From Zizania palustris (taxonomy: Eukaryota; Streptophyta; Magnoliopsida; Poales; Poaceae): a DNA stretch of 64,000 nucleotides. Position numbers and translations under genes: made by a program. The stretch spans positions 70,292,249 through 70,356,248 of the forward strand of contig JAAALK010000285.1 of the NCBI GenBank assembly GCA_019279435.1, written 5' to 3'. Below the pieces are notes generated by a model, which ran no database searches, had not been told where the DNA came from, and was given only the letters and a program-made list of their open reading frames with translations. Below are positions 46,741 to 59,058 of the stretch, in pieces (position 1 is the first letter of the stretch; each line of letters starts with the position of its first letter).

Positions 46741-47775
46741 CAAAAGCAAAATCAACGAAATGAGCATATGATCGGGTTACCCTTTCATTTAGCTCACCGA
46801 TGATCTGCTCAAGAGGATGCATTCTCTGAATACGAAGCGGTGCTTCTCTTTGCGACAAAATATCCCCCTCATCTCTTGCCGAAGTTTGCTCCAAGCTTCG
46901 AGATGTAGAATCTTCAGGGCCTCTTGTAGATGTAGATGATGCTTCTGGAGATGTTGTAGAGGGAGGTTGTGGCACTCTTTCATGATCTTCAACATCTAAT
47001 GAATCCTCTTCCTCAAAGATCGTTTCACTCATATCACGCTCGCTCGCAAGTTCAAAAGTAGGACTAACACATGTAGATGTTTCATCAAATAATACATCAC
47101 AAGATTCAACTATGGTGTTGGTTTCAAGATTGAAGACACGATAAGAGTAACCATGCAAGGAATAGCCCAAAAAGATTCCATCAAACGCACGTGACTCAAA
47201 CTTGTCCAAGTTACCTCGCTTTAGGATGAAGCACCGCCTTCCAAATACTCTTAAGTGAGTGACCTTGGTCTTACTCTCAAATCGAAGTTCATAAGACATC
47301 AAATTCAACAAAGAGCGCAAAAAAATCTATGGAGATGTAGCATGATGTACTCATGGCTTCAGCCCAAAACTTTTTAGGAGTCTTATGCTCGTTGAGCATC
47401 GTCCTAGCGATCTCCAAAAGTGTGCGATTTTTCCTCTCAACAACATAGTTTTGTTGAGGGACTCTTGGAGAAAAAAATGATGTTCAATTCCATGTTCAAG
47501 ACAAAAATCTATAAAACAACTATTTTTGAACTCGGTGTCATTGTCACTTCGAATGGCTTTCATTGCACCAGGGAGTTCATTGAATAGCCTCAATGCTATG
47601 CTCCGAAAGTGTATAAACACTTCATCCTTGCTTACAAGAAATAAAACCCAAGAGTAACGAGAGTAATCATCAACAACAACAAGATCGTACTATTTACCAC
47701 CTAAAGAGCTAACCCGAGATGGACCTAAAGTGTCCATATGAAGAGACTCTCTGGGTCGCTCAATCATCACAATGT
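46741..47775 (-). pseudogene. Element D integrase
   Basis: Core: SLHMDTLGPSRVSSLGGK, a TAG replacing Trp, VVVDDYSRYSWVLFL, IRSDNDTEFKN (Asp kept, Gly changed to Asp), then a one-base gain in an A-run (47471-47477 on plus) that shifts the frame before QQNYVVERKNRTL, so the catalytic Glu is still encoded in the shifted frame. The C-terminal part is at 46670-47320 (GIFLGYSLHGYSYRVFNLE). All three catalytic acids are encoded. Confidence 0.88.
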
Positions 47776-48345
47776 TTATGGGTGATTGAGAGGCGCAACC
47801 ATTTTTCTAAGACGACAAGGAGCACAAACGAGGTTCTTCTCAAATTTAAGCTTGGGCAATAATCGGATAAGTCCTAGGGCACTCAGTCGAGCAAGAAGAA
47901 TAAAACTCATGTGCCCTAGTCTCCTATGCCACATCCAAAGCTCAGAAGAAGGTTCAGCTACGAGGCTATGAGAAGAACCAAATGATTCAGAGAAATCAGC
48001 TCCAAACGCTCTCCCAACTCTCCAAATTTTGCAAATAAAAGCGCCAGAAGAATCAAGCACATGAGAGGCATCACAAACAACGTGTACATCAAAACTCTCA
48101 TCAAGCAATTGAGAGACAGAAAGCAAGTTATACCCCAAGTCCTCAACCAAAGCAACATTCGAGAGAGTGAAGTTTTCATTGATTCTAAGCATACCTTGCC
48201 CTTTCACTCTACTTCTACGATTATTTCCAAAACTGATGTGTTCTCGTTGCTTGGTTAAGGTGAAGTTGGAGAACCATGATGACTTTCCGGTCATGTGGCG
48301 CGAACAGCCGAAATCAATAATCCACTTGTTCTCCAGACTTCCATG
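47776..48345 (-). pseudogene. Element D protease and pre-integrase
   Basis: Protease site reads WIIDFGCSRHMTG near 48310: the Ser of D-S-G is Phe (C to T). Pre-integrase follows with NLLSVSQLLDESFDV, WMWHRRLGHMSF (zinc His retained) and NLVCAPCRLRKM. Confidence 0.85.
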
Positions 48346-48351
48346 CCTTCC

Positions 48352-50748
48352 CTACACAGAACCAAAAGATCTCGAGTACTCAGTGCTAGGGTTAGTAACA
48401 AAATGTTTAGGTATCCAGCACTGAACAACTCGAGAGTTAGGAAAAACAGAAGACTCTGTAGGAAGATAATTATAATAACAACAAGATCTTCTTGCAAAGT
48501 GTTGAGGTCTAATAAAATGGCATGGACCAAAACCACTAACACGTGGTATAACATCATATGAAGCATGATGTAAACCACGATGGGTATAATCACTCATATA
48601 ATCATGAGGAGCCTCATAATTAGAATAATAGCAATAATCATACTCATGCAAATCAAAAGATGGATAATACAAATCATGAAAGTTCATAGCAAGAGCATGA
48701 TGTTCATCCTTGATACGACCATAACAAAATCTAATCAAATGACCAACACGATGACAATAAGAGCAATGATAAACTTTCTTGTGAGTAGGTACATCAGTTT
48801 TAGGTGAAAACCTCATAATTTTTTGGGTTTTTTTTGGAGTGTGTCTTTGGTGGTGAGATGACTATCTTTGTAGGTTGGGTAGGATTCTTGGCTTTTTGAG
48901 TAGTGTCTAACTGGGCTCTCTTTCTCAAGGGTAGTAGGTGGAGTGAACACGGTTTTGCTTGGGGTATTTGGTGTAGTTCTCTCATAACCCAACCCTAGAG
49001 CTAACCATGTCCTGTGAGTACACATTTTCGTTTTATCCAAAAGCAAATCCATTTTACCCTTCCCTTCGGTACACTTATCCACCATGGAAAGAAGATAAGC
49101 ATTCTCACATTTAAGTTTTTCGACTTGCTCTCTAGCGAAGTTGAGTTGGTCCTTGAGAATGATGCAAGTGGAACATGTTGGCTGCACATTCTTAAAACAC
49201 TTAGCACTCCCAATCTAGCCTTACGTTCATCAACATGCTTATCTCTCAAATTGATGCTTTCAACAAGTAAAGAGCAATTCAAGTATTCATTGATGACACA
49301 AGGTCTAGACTCTACCTCCAAAAGTTGTTTATGAACAATTTCAAGTTTTTCAAGATTTTGAGCATGAATCAGACACAACTGAGCAAGTTCATTGATAATA
49401 ACAAGACAAGACTCACATTCAACATTTTCAAACATAGACTTCAACAAGATAAGTTCAGTAGAAAGAGATTTAATTTTGAATTTTAGTTCCTTTCGTTCTT
49501 TAGCAGCAAGTTTAAGTAGTCTATCTTGTGAAATGATTGCATCATGTAATTCATCATTTTGAACAAGAAGCTGATCATGAGATAGACTAACCTCAGATGT
49601 CTAGCTCATCGCTGCTATGCTTGTCATTGGCCATGAAGCAAAGGCCGTTGAAGTCTTTTGTCTTCTCCTTCTTTTCTTCATTCTTGGATGGCTCTTCTTC
49701 ATCGGAGCTTGGCTCCTCAATTGAGGTCTTTTTGATGTCGCTAAGAGCTGCCAAAAAAGCTCTAGCTAATCTTTTTACCACTTTTCCTCGCTTGCCTTTG
49801 AAGAATGGTTTTTTGTCTCTTTTCTGGTGTTTGTGCTCATGTTCATTCTTTGCTTTCAGTTTTGGGCAATTAGCTTTGATATGATTAAGATCTCCGCACT
49901 CAAAACATCCTCGAGAGCCTCCTCTCCTTGATCTCTTCTATCATTATAGAATCTAGTGAACTTTTTGACTATGAGAGCAAGCTCCTCATCATCCAATGTG
50001 TCCACTTATTCTTTAGTGATAGAAACCAAAGAAGACAAGGCAAAACCTCCAGAAAAAGCACAAACTCCAGAAAGATTACCTCCAGATGAGGTGCCACTGC
50101 TCGAACTAGAAACTAGTGCCATGGATTGTGGCAAAGAGTTCCCAATTCCAGAACGAGATGCCTTGGCGATCTCGGTGGACTTAAGCTTACTGAAAATCTC
50201 ATCGCAAGTCAAGGTGTCAAAGCTCATCGACTCTTCAATACTAGAGATCTTCACCTCCCATATGCTATGATCAAGATCATAGAGAAGTTTGATCACCTTG
50301 TCATTATCTGAGTAAGCTAAAGTCCCAGTGGAGCGCAAGTTGCTTGCAATTCCATCAAATCGAGCAAACATGGCATCTACAGATTCACCGGGGCCTTGCA
50401 CAAACATTTGGTATTCTTGGATATATGTGCTTTGCCTCCTAGCCTTAATCTGTGTAGTGCCCTCATGAAAAGTTTCAAAGTATTCCAAATTTCTAGTGTA
50501 GTTCGTAGGTGCTGGACCCTGTCAAACTCATTGCGACTCAGACTGATCAACAATATGTTTCTTGCTTTTCTATTACAATCATACTGTAACTCCTCAGTAT
50601 CTCAAGTGCGAGTTTCAGGGACCACATATCGGGAATCAACAATGTCCCAAATAGCACTTCCTTGGCTTAGTAGATAAGCCTCTATGCGCACCTTCCAATA
50701 GGAGTAATCTCGACCATCAAACATTGGAATCATAGAGTGCTTATTCAT
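48352..50748 (-). pseudogene. Element D gag
   Basis: Start ATG at 50748 (MNKHSMIPMFDGRDYSYWKV). Core includes ARNILLISLSRNEFDRVQHL and FHEGTTQIKARRQ. First knuckle region at about 49870-49920 (CFECGDLNH type, frame broken), Lys/Glu-rich linker 49593-49781, coiled coil with conserved Cys 49001-49447, second knuckle CSYCHRVGHLIRFCY near 48745, then a Tyr/His-rich C-terminus ending TAG near 48352. Several stops. Confidence 0.85.
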
Positions 50749-50795
50749 GTCACCACAAGGATCACAAACCGGTTAAGGTCAACTTGTGATCTAAC

Positions 50796-52922
50796 AGACT
50801 CAGAATAAGACTTTAGCAGATGAATTTTTTCAATTTGAATCAATACTTGTCATGTATGATTGAGTAAACCAACATCAACAACACAACATCTTGAACAATT
50901 GGTTTCATCAGCTATTGAAATGGATTTCCAAATGAAAATTCAGATCTGAACAAAACCATCCAAAAGTCAAGAATGTCAAGGAAGATAATCTATTTCAGAA
51001 AGAATATTTAGTTCAAATTCATTAAGACTTCTTCTACTTAACTCTGAAATTAGTCTCAATGCAGTAATTATGAAATTCCTTGAGCTAGAGAAAAGACTCA
51101 GTATTCAGATGTGAATACTTGATCTTGAAGAGATAGAACAATGGATCACATGGTTTTTCAGTGAAAATCATAATCAAAACCAAATATAATCACAGAAAAT
51201 ACTGATGATTGTTCTGAAGGTTAGCTTGAAGCTGTAAGATATTCAGAATTCAGATCAATCAGCAGTAAATCAGATAACAACTCAGTTTTCCTTTCAGCAA
51301 AAATATAATTTCAGATAGAGATTGTTGAATCAAAGACTTTTAGCAGTTATGATTGATAATAGATCATCTGCTAGAATTCATGCTATGATTTCAACACATA
51401 TCAGTTAACAGCAACAAACTGCAACAGAACCAGCACATTGATGAAGTAAAAGAATATGTATCAGAAGTTAGTACATGAAGCACATGAAGCAGTTAGACAG
51501 GAGCTGACCAAAAGCAATGGTTGTTCAGACATGTTCTAGGCAAAAGGTAGACACTACTGTTGCTTTTCAAGAAAAGGTGCTTTTCATGGTACAGAAATAG
51601 CCGGTGAACACCAGTACTTCCACCAACTTTTCAGCAACAGAAATGAGTCTAACTAAACCCCAAAAGAACTTTGGATCACCACAAAAAGTATGACTACACA
51701 CGAGATGAGTACTAAAACTGAAATTGTTCATGACAAAACTATAGTTCTTTGCAGAATAAAGATGTTCCAAAGAAAACTCCACCTAAGAACCAGCCAAGAA
51801 TCTGAACCTTGTCTATATCCACATCAAAATCAAAGGTCGTTCTTCATGAAAACGAGATTCAGCATTTGGCATGAATCACTACAAAACTACCATGTACTGT
51901 ATTCGGTAAGATGTTGCATCACACAAGGTATAAAACTAGGAGAGAAAAATGAAGCAGAAACTTTTTCACAACAAAGTTTAAAGACATAAAAGATAGAACA
52001 TCAAGAAAAGGAACAAATCAGAGACACACCAGGCTAATCCATCGCACACTGTAGCACATCCGACAACAATACTTCAGCAGTAAAAACTATTCTAAATCAT
52101 GAGAAAAACTCAAGGAACCGAAGCTAAAACATTGTATATGAAGAGGAAGGTTCAGGCAAGAGTGTTGTCCTAAAAATTGTTACCTTAACCCCTAGGCTTG
52201 GACCCCCTGTTATAAGCAAACCTATGAGGGTAATTACCAAAGTGCCATTAGGGTAAAAATTCTAAGTAATTACCTAATTGCCATTATGTATTTTCAGAAT
52301 TTTTAATTCTAAAAATACAATAATGTTTACTCCTAAATTATTACAAGATTGACCCTACTCTTTTAATATATTTTCAGAATTTGGAAATTCCGAAAAATAC
52401 TAAAAGATTACACTTAATCTAGTTTACTAAACGAAAATAAACTCTTATTTATTGAAATTAAAAAACATTTTGAGATGAGACGGTTTTCAGCAAAAACCGA
52501 CAAAGCCTCCCAGATCTTTGACATGTGTCGTCAGTCCACAAACTCGAGTGCCAACAAGTCTCTCCCGCTCTCGATCCCTTGAGCCACCTTGTCACTTGCA
52601 CTGGCTTCCCTTTCGCTGACTGAATCAACACTTCGTCTTGATCAATCATTGTCCCAAGTCTTGCTTCGTCTCCATGCGTACATCTGAGGTTACTTTCAAC
52701 TTCAACTGGCATCCTCAACTATCTGGCATTAGACTCCCTGTCTAACCCTGATCATTTACCATCGACAGTTGACAAGCATCTCAACCCTGCACACACGAGA
52801 CAAGCAAAACACACACACCTCCATGCAAACCATACATAGGCACCCAACAATCACCATAGCCAACTTCGTCAATCACTCATCATACAACTGGAACCATAGT
52901 GAAACCCTCACTTGGTTTCTCA
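50796..52922 (-). repeat. 5' LTR of element D, 3' terminus deleted
   Basis: The minus strand starts TGAGAAACCAAGTGAGG at 52922, followed outward by GTAAT (52923-52927). It ends at the block that in the 3' LTR lies at about 42104. The last 300 bp of LTR, including the TGGGATCGG..CACA end, and the primer-binding site are missing; the gag leader begins at once. Confidence 0.9.
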
Positions 52923-52927
52923 GTAAT

Positions 52928-53248
52928 GTGTATGTGAAAGATGTTACTGAGGTCTATGCTTTTTATGAGGATAATTGTTATTTTGATGATCATGTTTCAT
53001 GGATCATAGACACGAGGAAGTCAAATCAGAGATGTGGACACATGGTGGTGAACATGGTGTTGATGAGGACATCCCCATGGCCGATACACCCACACCTGTG
53101 TACCAAGGACCGATGACTCGAGCCCGAGTCCGATAACTAAGTGATCAGGTGAATTCACTCCTTGTTACTTAGACCAACTATCCTATGAGTGGATTACTCA
53201 GTTCCAGTTATGAATGTATTATACTTAGGAACATGGGAGAAGACATGC
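52928..53248 (+). pseudogene. Ty3 pol C-terminal end
   Basis: From about 53006 the frame reads toward DEDIPMADTPTPVYQ and GPMTRARVR, a stop, then LSDQVNSLL: the usual C-terminus of a grass Ty3 polyprotein family. A purine-rich stretch (ATGGGAGAAGACATGC) follows, directly before an LTR. 52928-53005 is not assigned; it could be copia 3' DNA or more of the Ty3 fragment. Confidence 0.65.
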
Positions 53249-54020
53249 TGGATCGGCCACCACTCGAATAACCAACGACATCGGCAATTCAGCGGGCATC
53301 GGCTGCATCAGCTTAAGCCATCAGACCGATCATCAAAACCATCAGCCAACCGTCAACCATCACACGGACCACAAGCGGCAGCAGGCTCTGACCTCTATCG
53401 CCATCAGCCATCAGTCATCGGATGACTACCGATGAGTTCAATTAAGCTCCACTCGGCAGCCGACTACAACACTATCAAAATCAACCCTTGGCCGATTTTC
53501 GTCACCATTGGATTGTGGCCTCCTCCGATCATCGTACTGACCAACATACGACACCACCTGAATTAGCTAAGTCTGGGTTCTCGTTATGAACAGAGTTCTT
53601 CCTTCTAGGGCACGAGCCATATTCCTACGGCATGACCCATAACTTTGTTCTGTAAACCCTATAAATAGTTGGCAGCCACGACGAGTTAGGGTTTGGTTTT
53701 GCTTAGATTATTCTGCCGTTGTAGTTTTGCCATATACTGGTTTGTAAAACCCCAAACCTTGAATCTTCAGAATATTATCTATAATTTTAGATTGCTTTTA
53801 CCTTGATCTTGCAAAGTTCTACGATTGATTTGCAGGATCAAAACCTTTGTGATGAGGTCGACTATGTGAAAGCGTGGTTGATAATGACTAGATGAGAAGG
53901 TGTAGCGATTGCAAGTTTCAGTCCCTGATTAGAAGCCTTAAAGCGTCAACATCCACTCGTCGCCTCAATCGTCCCTATCAGAAGATCGGGCCAACCATTT
54001 GCACGTCCTCATGCTCATCA
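53249..54020 (+). repeat. Ty3 LTR, about 772 bp
   Basis: It starts TGGATCGGCC after the purine tract and ends CTCATGCTCATCA before AGTGGTATCAGAGC. It contains CTATAAATAG (near 53670), likely the promoter. The start is inferred from the pol/purine junction because no second copy is present. Confidence 0.65.
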
Positions 54021-54021
54021 A

Positions 54022-54034
54022 GTGGTATCAGAGC
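54022..54034 (+). other. Primer-binding site, tRNA-iMet
   Basis: GTGGTATCAGAGC right after the LTR end. Confidence 0.88.
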
Positions 54035-55321
54035 AAAGGTTGCACATTAGGTATCAATCTATCCTTGTGTTTCTTGTTTTCCCAGAGTCCAAAAAAAAAC
54101 CACACAAAAATACTTCGTTGTTTTGTGTTAGTTTGTTCAGCTGTTATCCAAACCATCTTGAGCCTTTTTGCCAGATTGATTTAAATTTTCTTTGTTGAGT
54201 TGGAGTCCTTTGTTCAAGTCTTGTTGTTGGTTTAGAGTTGCGCTCTTGAGTATAGTTTGAGTCTTGTGTTGTGGCGAGAGCCTTTTTTCCTTGTGAGATC
54301 TGTTTCGCCTCAGAGTCGTGTTACCACTCCTTTGTATTTTTACTTGTCTCGCATTGAAAGCCTGTAGCTAGGTTGCAAACCACCTTATATCATCCACCGG
54401 CAACACTAGCCTCCTTGTATTCTTCTGCAAACCTTTTTGAAGAGTTCTTCAAGAACCAAGCAAGCAAGAAAAAAGTGCAGACTCTTTGTTGTGCACATCT
54501 TTCAAAAATCGTTGGACACTACCTCTACTTACGGATTTGAGATCAAGCAATGGAGCTCTTTCCAGGGCCATACAAGAAAATCGCGTCCGTCCACAGATCC
54601 AAAGTAAAAAAGTGGTCCCAAGAAAAGAAATAAAAGAGAAGAAGGCAAAAAGGAAGGGCAAGTAGTAAAAGTGTCCTACTCCGTACTCAGAAGAAAGGAA
54701 AGAGAAGGGCGGGTGGCAGAGTGTTCTGCTCCGTACCCAGAAGAAGCGAAAGGAAGAGCAAGTAGCAAGTAGTAAAAGTGTCTTGATCCATGTTGTACAT
54801 CTAACAACCTTGACCTTTTGCACACTGAGTGCACGTCCCACAGTCCTTGTCCCTTTTTCACTCTCGCTTGCTTAGACTAGACCGTACATCTGACAATCTT
54901 GACCTTTTGTGCGCTGAGTGCACGTCCCACAGTCCTTGTCCCTTTTCCACTCTCGCTTTCTTAGACTAGACCGTAAGAACCAGTCTCAGCCAGCAACTCC
55001 GACATGTTTAGGACTGTTATTCAACGTTATTAATTCTATTATTAATATGTACTAACCCTTGCTACTAAATTTGCCTCCAAGATCTACATACTTCCCTTCA
55101 GAACAGATTGGATCCTTGCAATCGTGCCTCTCAAGTCATCGGACATCCCCACCTTTTTGGTCGAACCTACTGCTTCAATCGGTAAGAACTTCATAAGGAC
55201 TCGGTAAGACGTCAAAAGTGAGTAAGCAAGAGAGTGATCCACGGGCCATAGTCCAATCAAGTAGTATCGAGAAGTCGTCGATAGGGATAATATTGTTGTT
55301 TTATCAACTATTCCCTACAAC
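54035..55321 (+). other. Long Ty3 leader with internal repeats
   Basis: Untranslated leader between primer site and gag ATG. It holds two repeat sets: a 50-bp spaced pair (54671 and 54721, ctccgtac[t/c]cagaagaa) and an 89-bp tandem duplication. No convincing ORF. Confidence 0.65.
54795..54972. repeat. 89-bp tandem duplication
   Basis: Copies 54795-54883 and 54884-54972 both start gtacatct and end cttagactagacc, with a few transitions between them. Confidence 0.9.
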
Positions 55322-56197
55322 AATGGTAGGTGAGATCACCGATTTTGGGGACTATGCGTCTAAGGATGAACTTCAACAAATCGAAGGAAAGTTTGATGCT
55401 ACCATGAATGCAATGCAGCTAAGCATACAAGAATTTGCCGGAAACATCTATACTCTCATGGCTAACGTATAGAGACTTGCCCTAGGGCAACAACCTCCAG
55501 CTCCAGTGTATGAGGTTGAGGCTGATGAAGAATACACCGAGCACGGCAGTGCACATGCAGCCGACTAGGAACATGGCAAACACGAGCGCACCGCCATCGG
55601 CGAGGTAATGAACACCATGCCAAAGTCAAATTTATTATTCCTTTATTTTCTAGCAAATATGACCCTGAACTGTATTTAGATTGGGAAATGATTGTCGAAC
55701 AAAAATTTAACTCCCATCTCGTTCTAGAACAGCATCGGGTTAGACAATCCACTAGTGAATTTAAGGACTTTGCCATCATTTGGTGGAATGAATTGGTAAA
55801 GGCTAGGTTAGAATCTGACAGATGGGATTGGCTGAAGAGAGCCATGCGTGGTAGATTTGTTCATCCTTCTTACAAGCACGATTTAAGAAACAAATTACAA
55901 CGCCTAAACCAGAGTAATAGGTCCGTTGAGCAATATTACCAAGAATTACAAATAGGCATGTTGTGTTGTGTAGTAGAAGAGGAAGAGGAGACAAGATGTC
56001 ACATTTCTCTGGTGGACTACGGCGTGAAATTTAGGACATAGTCAATTATAAGGAATATAATTCAATTACTCGACTATTTCACCTTGCTATGTTGGCTGAG
56101 AATGAATTGTAGGGGAGGCAACTGGCGTACAAGACTCAATTCAAGAGTTTGTCGACCGCACGACCTTCTCTAGGATACGCCAAGACAACATCAACCA
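55322..56197 (+). pseudogene. Ty3 gag, partial
   Basis: ATG 55322 (MVGEITDFGDYASKDELQQI) with TAG at 55470-55472. A second TAG and a frameshift precede the retrotransposon gag core at 55688-56041: KYDPELYLDWEMIVEQKF, RVRQSTSEFKDFAIIWWNE, VHPSYKHDLRNKLQRL, RSVEQYYQELQIGML. It is cut at 56197 by element E. The type matches the 53006-53165 pol end, so both may be one family. Confidence 0.8.
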
Positions 56198-58993
56198 TGA
56201 GAAACCAAGGGTGGTTTCGGTCTGGATGATGAGTGATTGACAAAGATGAGCGTTTGAGCGGATCAGTGGTCGAGAGTATGTGGACTGCATCGAGGGTTTC
56301 TATGTGGAGTGAAGGTGTGGCTGCCGAGGGTTTTGGCAGTACGTTTCGTTCTTGTTTTGGCTTGTCTTGTTTGTGCAGGGTGGAGATGTTGACCGACTGT
56401 CGACGGCGGGTGATCGAGGGTAGAGCGGGGAGCTTGATGCCAAGGATCAGGGAGGTCGGGCGAAGTTGGAGAAGATCTCAAGAGTGCACAAAGAGACAGA
56501 GCAAGACTCGGACGGACGGCTGACTGCGACGGCGTGTCGATCGTGTTCACGAGATGGAGGCCAGGACAAGAATTCACGCGGCTCGAGTGGATCGAGAGCG
56601 GAAGTGGCTTGCTGGCGCTCGGATTTGCGAAGCGGTGTCACGAGTCGAAGGGCTGAAAAGGCTTTGTCGGTTTTTGCTAAAAACCGTCGAAACGTTTATC
56701 GTTTTTACTATTTCAATAAAATAGTATCAAAGTGTTAGTTTAAATTTTTAGTGTCATAGTGTGTACTTTTTAGAGTATTTTTGGAGTATATATATTCTGA
56801 AAATATTCTAAAGAGGGGTCATTTGTAATTTTCTAGAGTGAAATAGGGTATTTCTAGGTGTTATTTTTAGTTTTGTAAATAGTGTCTTTTCTAGGGGGCT
56901 TAGTGCAAAATATGGCTTCTACAATGTAGAGTTGGTGGGATATTTTAATCCCTTGGGGCCGAACAGACCTGGTCACTAGAATTTTATGTCAACCAGAACT
57001 CAAATTCAATTTTACTTGCAAAAGTCGTTCTTCCAGAGCTCTGGTTTTGATTGCATGACGGTGAATAGTGGTCTACAAATTGTGTCGATACTGCTTCAGG
57101 ATCTGCTACAGCTCATCGTCTGATTTCTAGAGGTTCCAGCGAAGAGACAGAGTAAGTATCCATCTATTTCTCTTGAAATTTTGATGAGCTGAATCATGTT
57201 TGTTGAAGATATACTTCAGTGATTCGTTTGATCCACTCTGATTTGGTTTTCTACTTGAATCTGTGGAGTGTTATTCTGAAATTCATGGATGAGTTTTTCA
57301 GGTTATAGTTTGCCTTTAGTATCTGCTTTTGATCAGGAAGAAATTTTTGATATCAGCGGTGGTTTTGAGTTATACATGGTATAAATGATATGCTGAATGT
57401 TTGAGTTCTTGTGATCTATTAGTAAAGTACTGATTCATACCATTTCTGTGTTTGTGTATGAAAAAAAAGGCCAAACAGATTGATTCAGAGTTCTGTTTCT
57501 AGTATTATCCACATATTGCTGATTTTAATTTTTGTATAAGTTCAAAGTGAGTTTCCTTCAGACGTTATGTGTGTTAAAACTAAATTGATCTCTGGTTAGT
57601 TTTTGGTCTTGAGCTCATAGTGTCTGATCCTCATTTGGTCATGGTTAGATTGTAGTTTGTGTCTAGTCTTGATAGTTTGTCCATAGATGAACTATTTTCT
57701 TATTACCAGTTTTGATCTGATCATGCTCATGATACATCAGTGCAGTGTCTTTGTTACAAGTTGTTGAATCAATTCTGTCTTTCATCATTTGTTGCTGATA
57801 TCAATTGTTCTGTGAGTTGAGTTTTTATCAGAATATGAGTGTATATGACTGAAAAGTGTTGATCAGTTTTCTCACACAGTTTTCAATTTAGAATCATGAG
57901 TTTTATTCCCATGAAACAAACCTTATCATGAACAGTGTTTAGAATCTGGTTCAATTTGAATGAGTGCTTGCTGTGTTGAGTGTTCTACTTCAAGAAGTAC
58001 TAAATTTCACGTTTAATATGAATAGAGTGTGCTGTTTTAACAGATATAAAGTGTGTTTCAGAAATTCAAACTTACCTCTATAATCAGTGTGTGAATCTTC
58101 TCATTGATGCTTTCTAAAATGGAACAAACTTTCAGTTCTGATCTGGTTGAAATCTGTTGTAATCTTTGATAGAGTGCAGTTTGAATCTAAATAACTTTGT
58201 TGAGTTGAAGTTCTAACTATTGGTACTGTGTTGAAGTAGTGAATGAAAATTGCTTATGTGCTGTAGTTACAATGGTTGAAATATTTATGTCTATTGTCGG
58301 ATTAGAAACAGTTTTGCCAAAGAGGGTTTTGTGTCAAGAACTCTGAAGTTACATAATCAGCCTTGTGTATTTTCAGGATCTAGATTGCTGGTCATGTACT
58401 GAATTTGTATGTGCTGAATTCAAATGAATCTGAAAGTGAAACTTGCAAATTGAACCAAAATTTAATATATGTGTTGTGCTGAAACTTTCTAGTACTATTC
58501 ATAGTACGACAATTTTGTTTTCTCTTCAAGAACTCTGAATTGATTGCTCTATTTGATGAACATTCAGTTTCAAGCATTGAGGACAGATTTTGAAGTGTTG
58601 AATGCTGATCTGAAACTAACTTGAAAATTGAAATGTGGACTCTGAGTTAGAATTCGTCAATTGCATGTTATTGAAGTTACTTTTACTATTCATCGTCCGA
58701 AAAATTCAGAAGTGTTTGAATCTCAATTGTAATTGAATTAAAACGTTCTGATTTATTCTTACACTTGAGTTTGATCTTTAGAGTGAGTGTTTTGATAGTG
58801 GTTGGTTGACAAGCTAAATCAAAGCTGTTTTTGGGCGTTTGAATCTGTTTGAGCTCTAAATTGTGCTGATTGAGTTGAAACTTGAATTTGAGTCCATAGA
58901 GGTGCGTTGGGTGATTTGATTAGGACATCACATTCAAAAGAAAGTGTCGAGGCGCCTATTCACCCCCCCTCTAGTCGCCATTCCGATCCCACA
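56198..58993 (+). repeat. 5' LTR of element E, 2796 bp
   Basis: It starts TGAGAAACCAAGGGTGG and ends ATTCCGATCCCACA. The end block (GGCGCCTATTCACCCCCC) matches the reverse complement of the element D LTR end. The candidate left duplication is AACCA (56193-56197); the other side is outside the window. The interior is T-rich with no sustained ORF. Confidence 0.9.
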
Positions 58994-58995
58994 AT

Positions 58996-59007
58996 TGGTA
59001 TCAGAGC
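58996..59007 (+). other. Primer-binding site, tRNA-iMet
   Basis: TGGTATCAGAGC, two bases after the LTR end. Confidence 0.92.
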
Positions 59008-59058
59008 CGGTTTGATCATGATTTGACCTTTACCGGTTGTGATCCTTGTTTTGGCAAC

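Larger units (their letters stand above)
41805..52922 (-). mobile_element. Element D: SIRE/Maximus-type Ty1/copia, minus strand
   Basis: 11.1 kb with exact TSD GTAAT on both sides, inserted one base past the stop codon of copia element B. It is complete except for the 5' LTR end and primer site. Without these it could not start reverse transcription. Confidence 0.94.

Noticed and set aside
52769..53116. 115-codon ORF joining the LTR of D to flanking DNA
   Set aside because: It crosses the LTR boundary and target duplication, so it is fortuitous.
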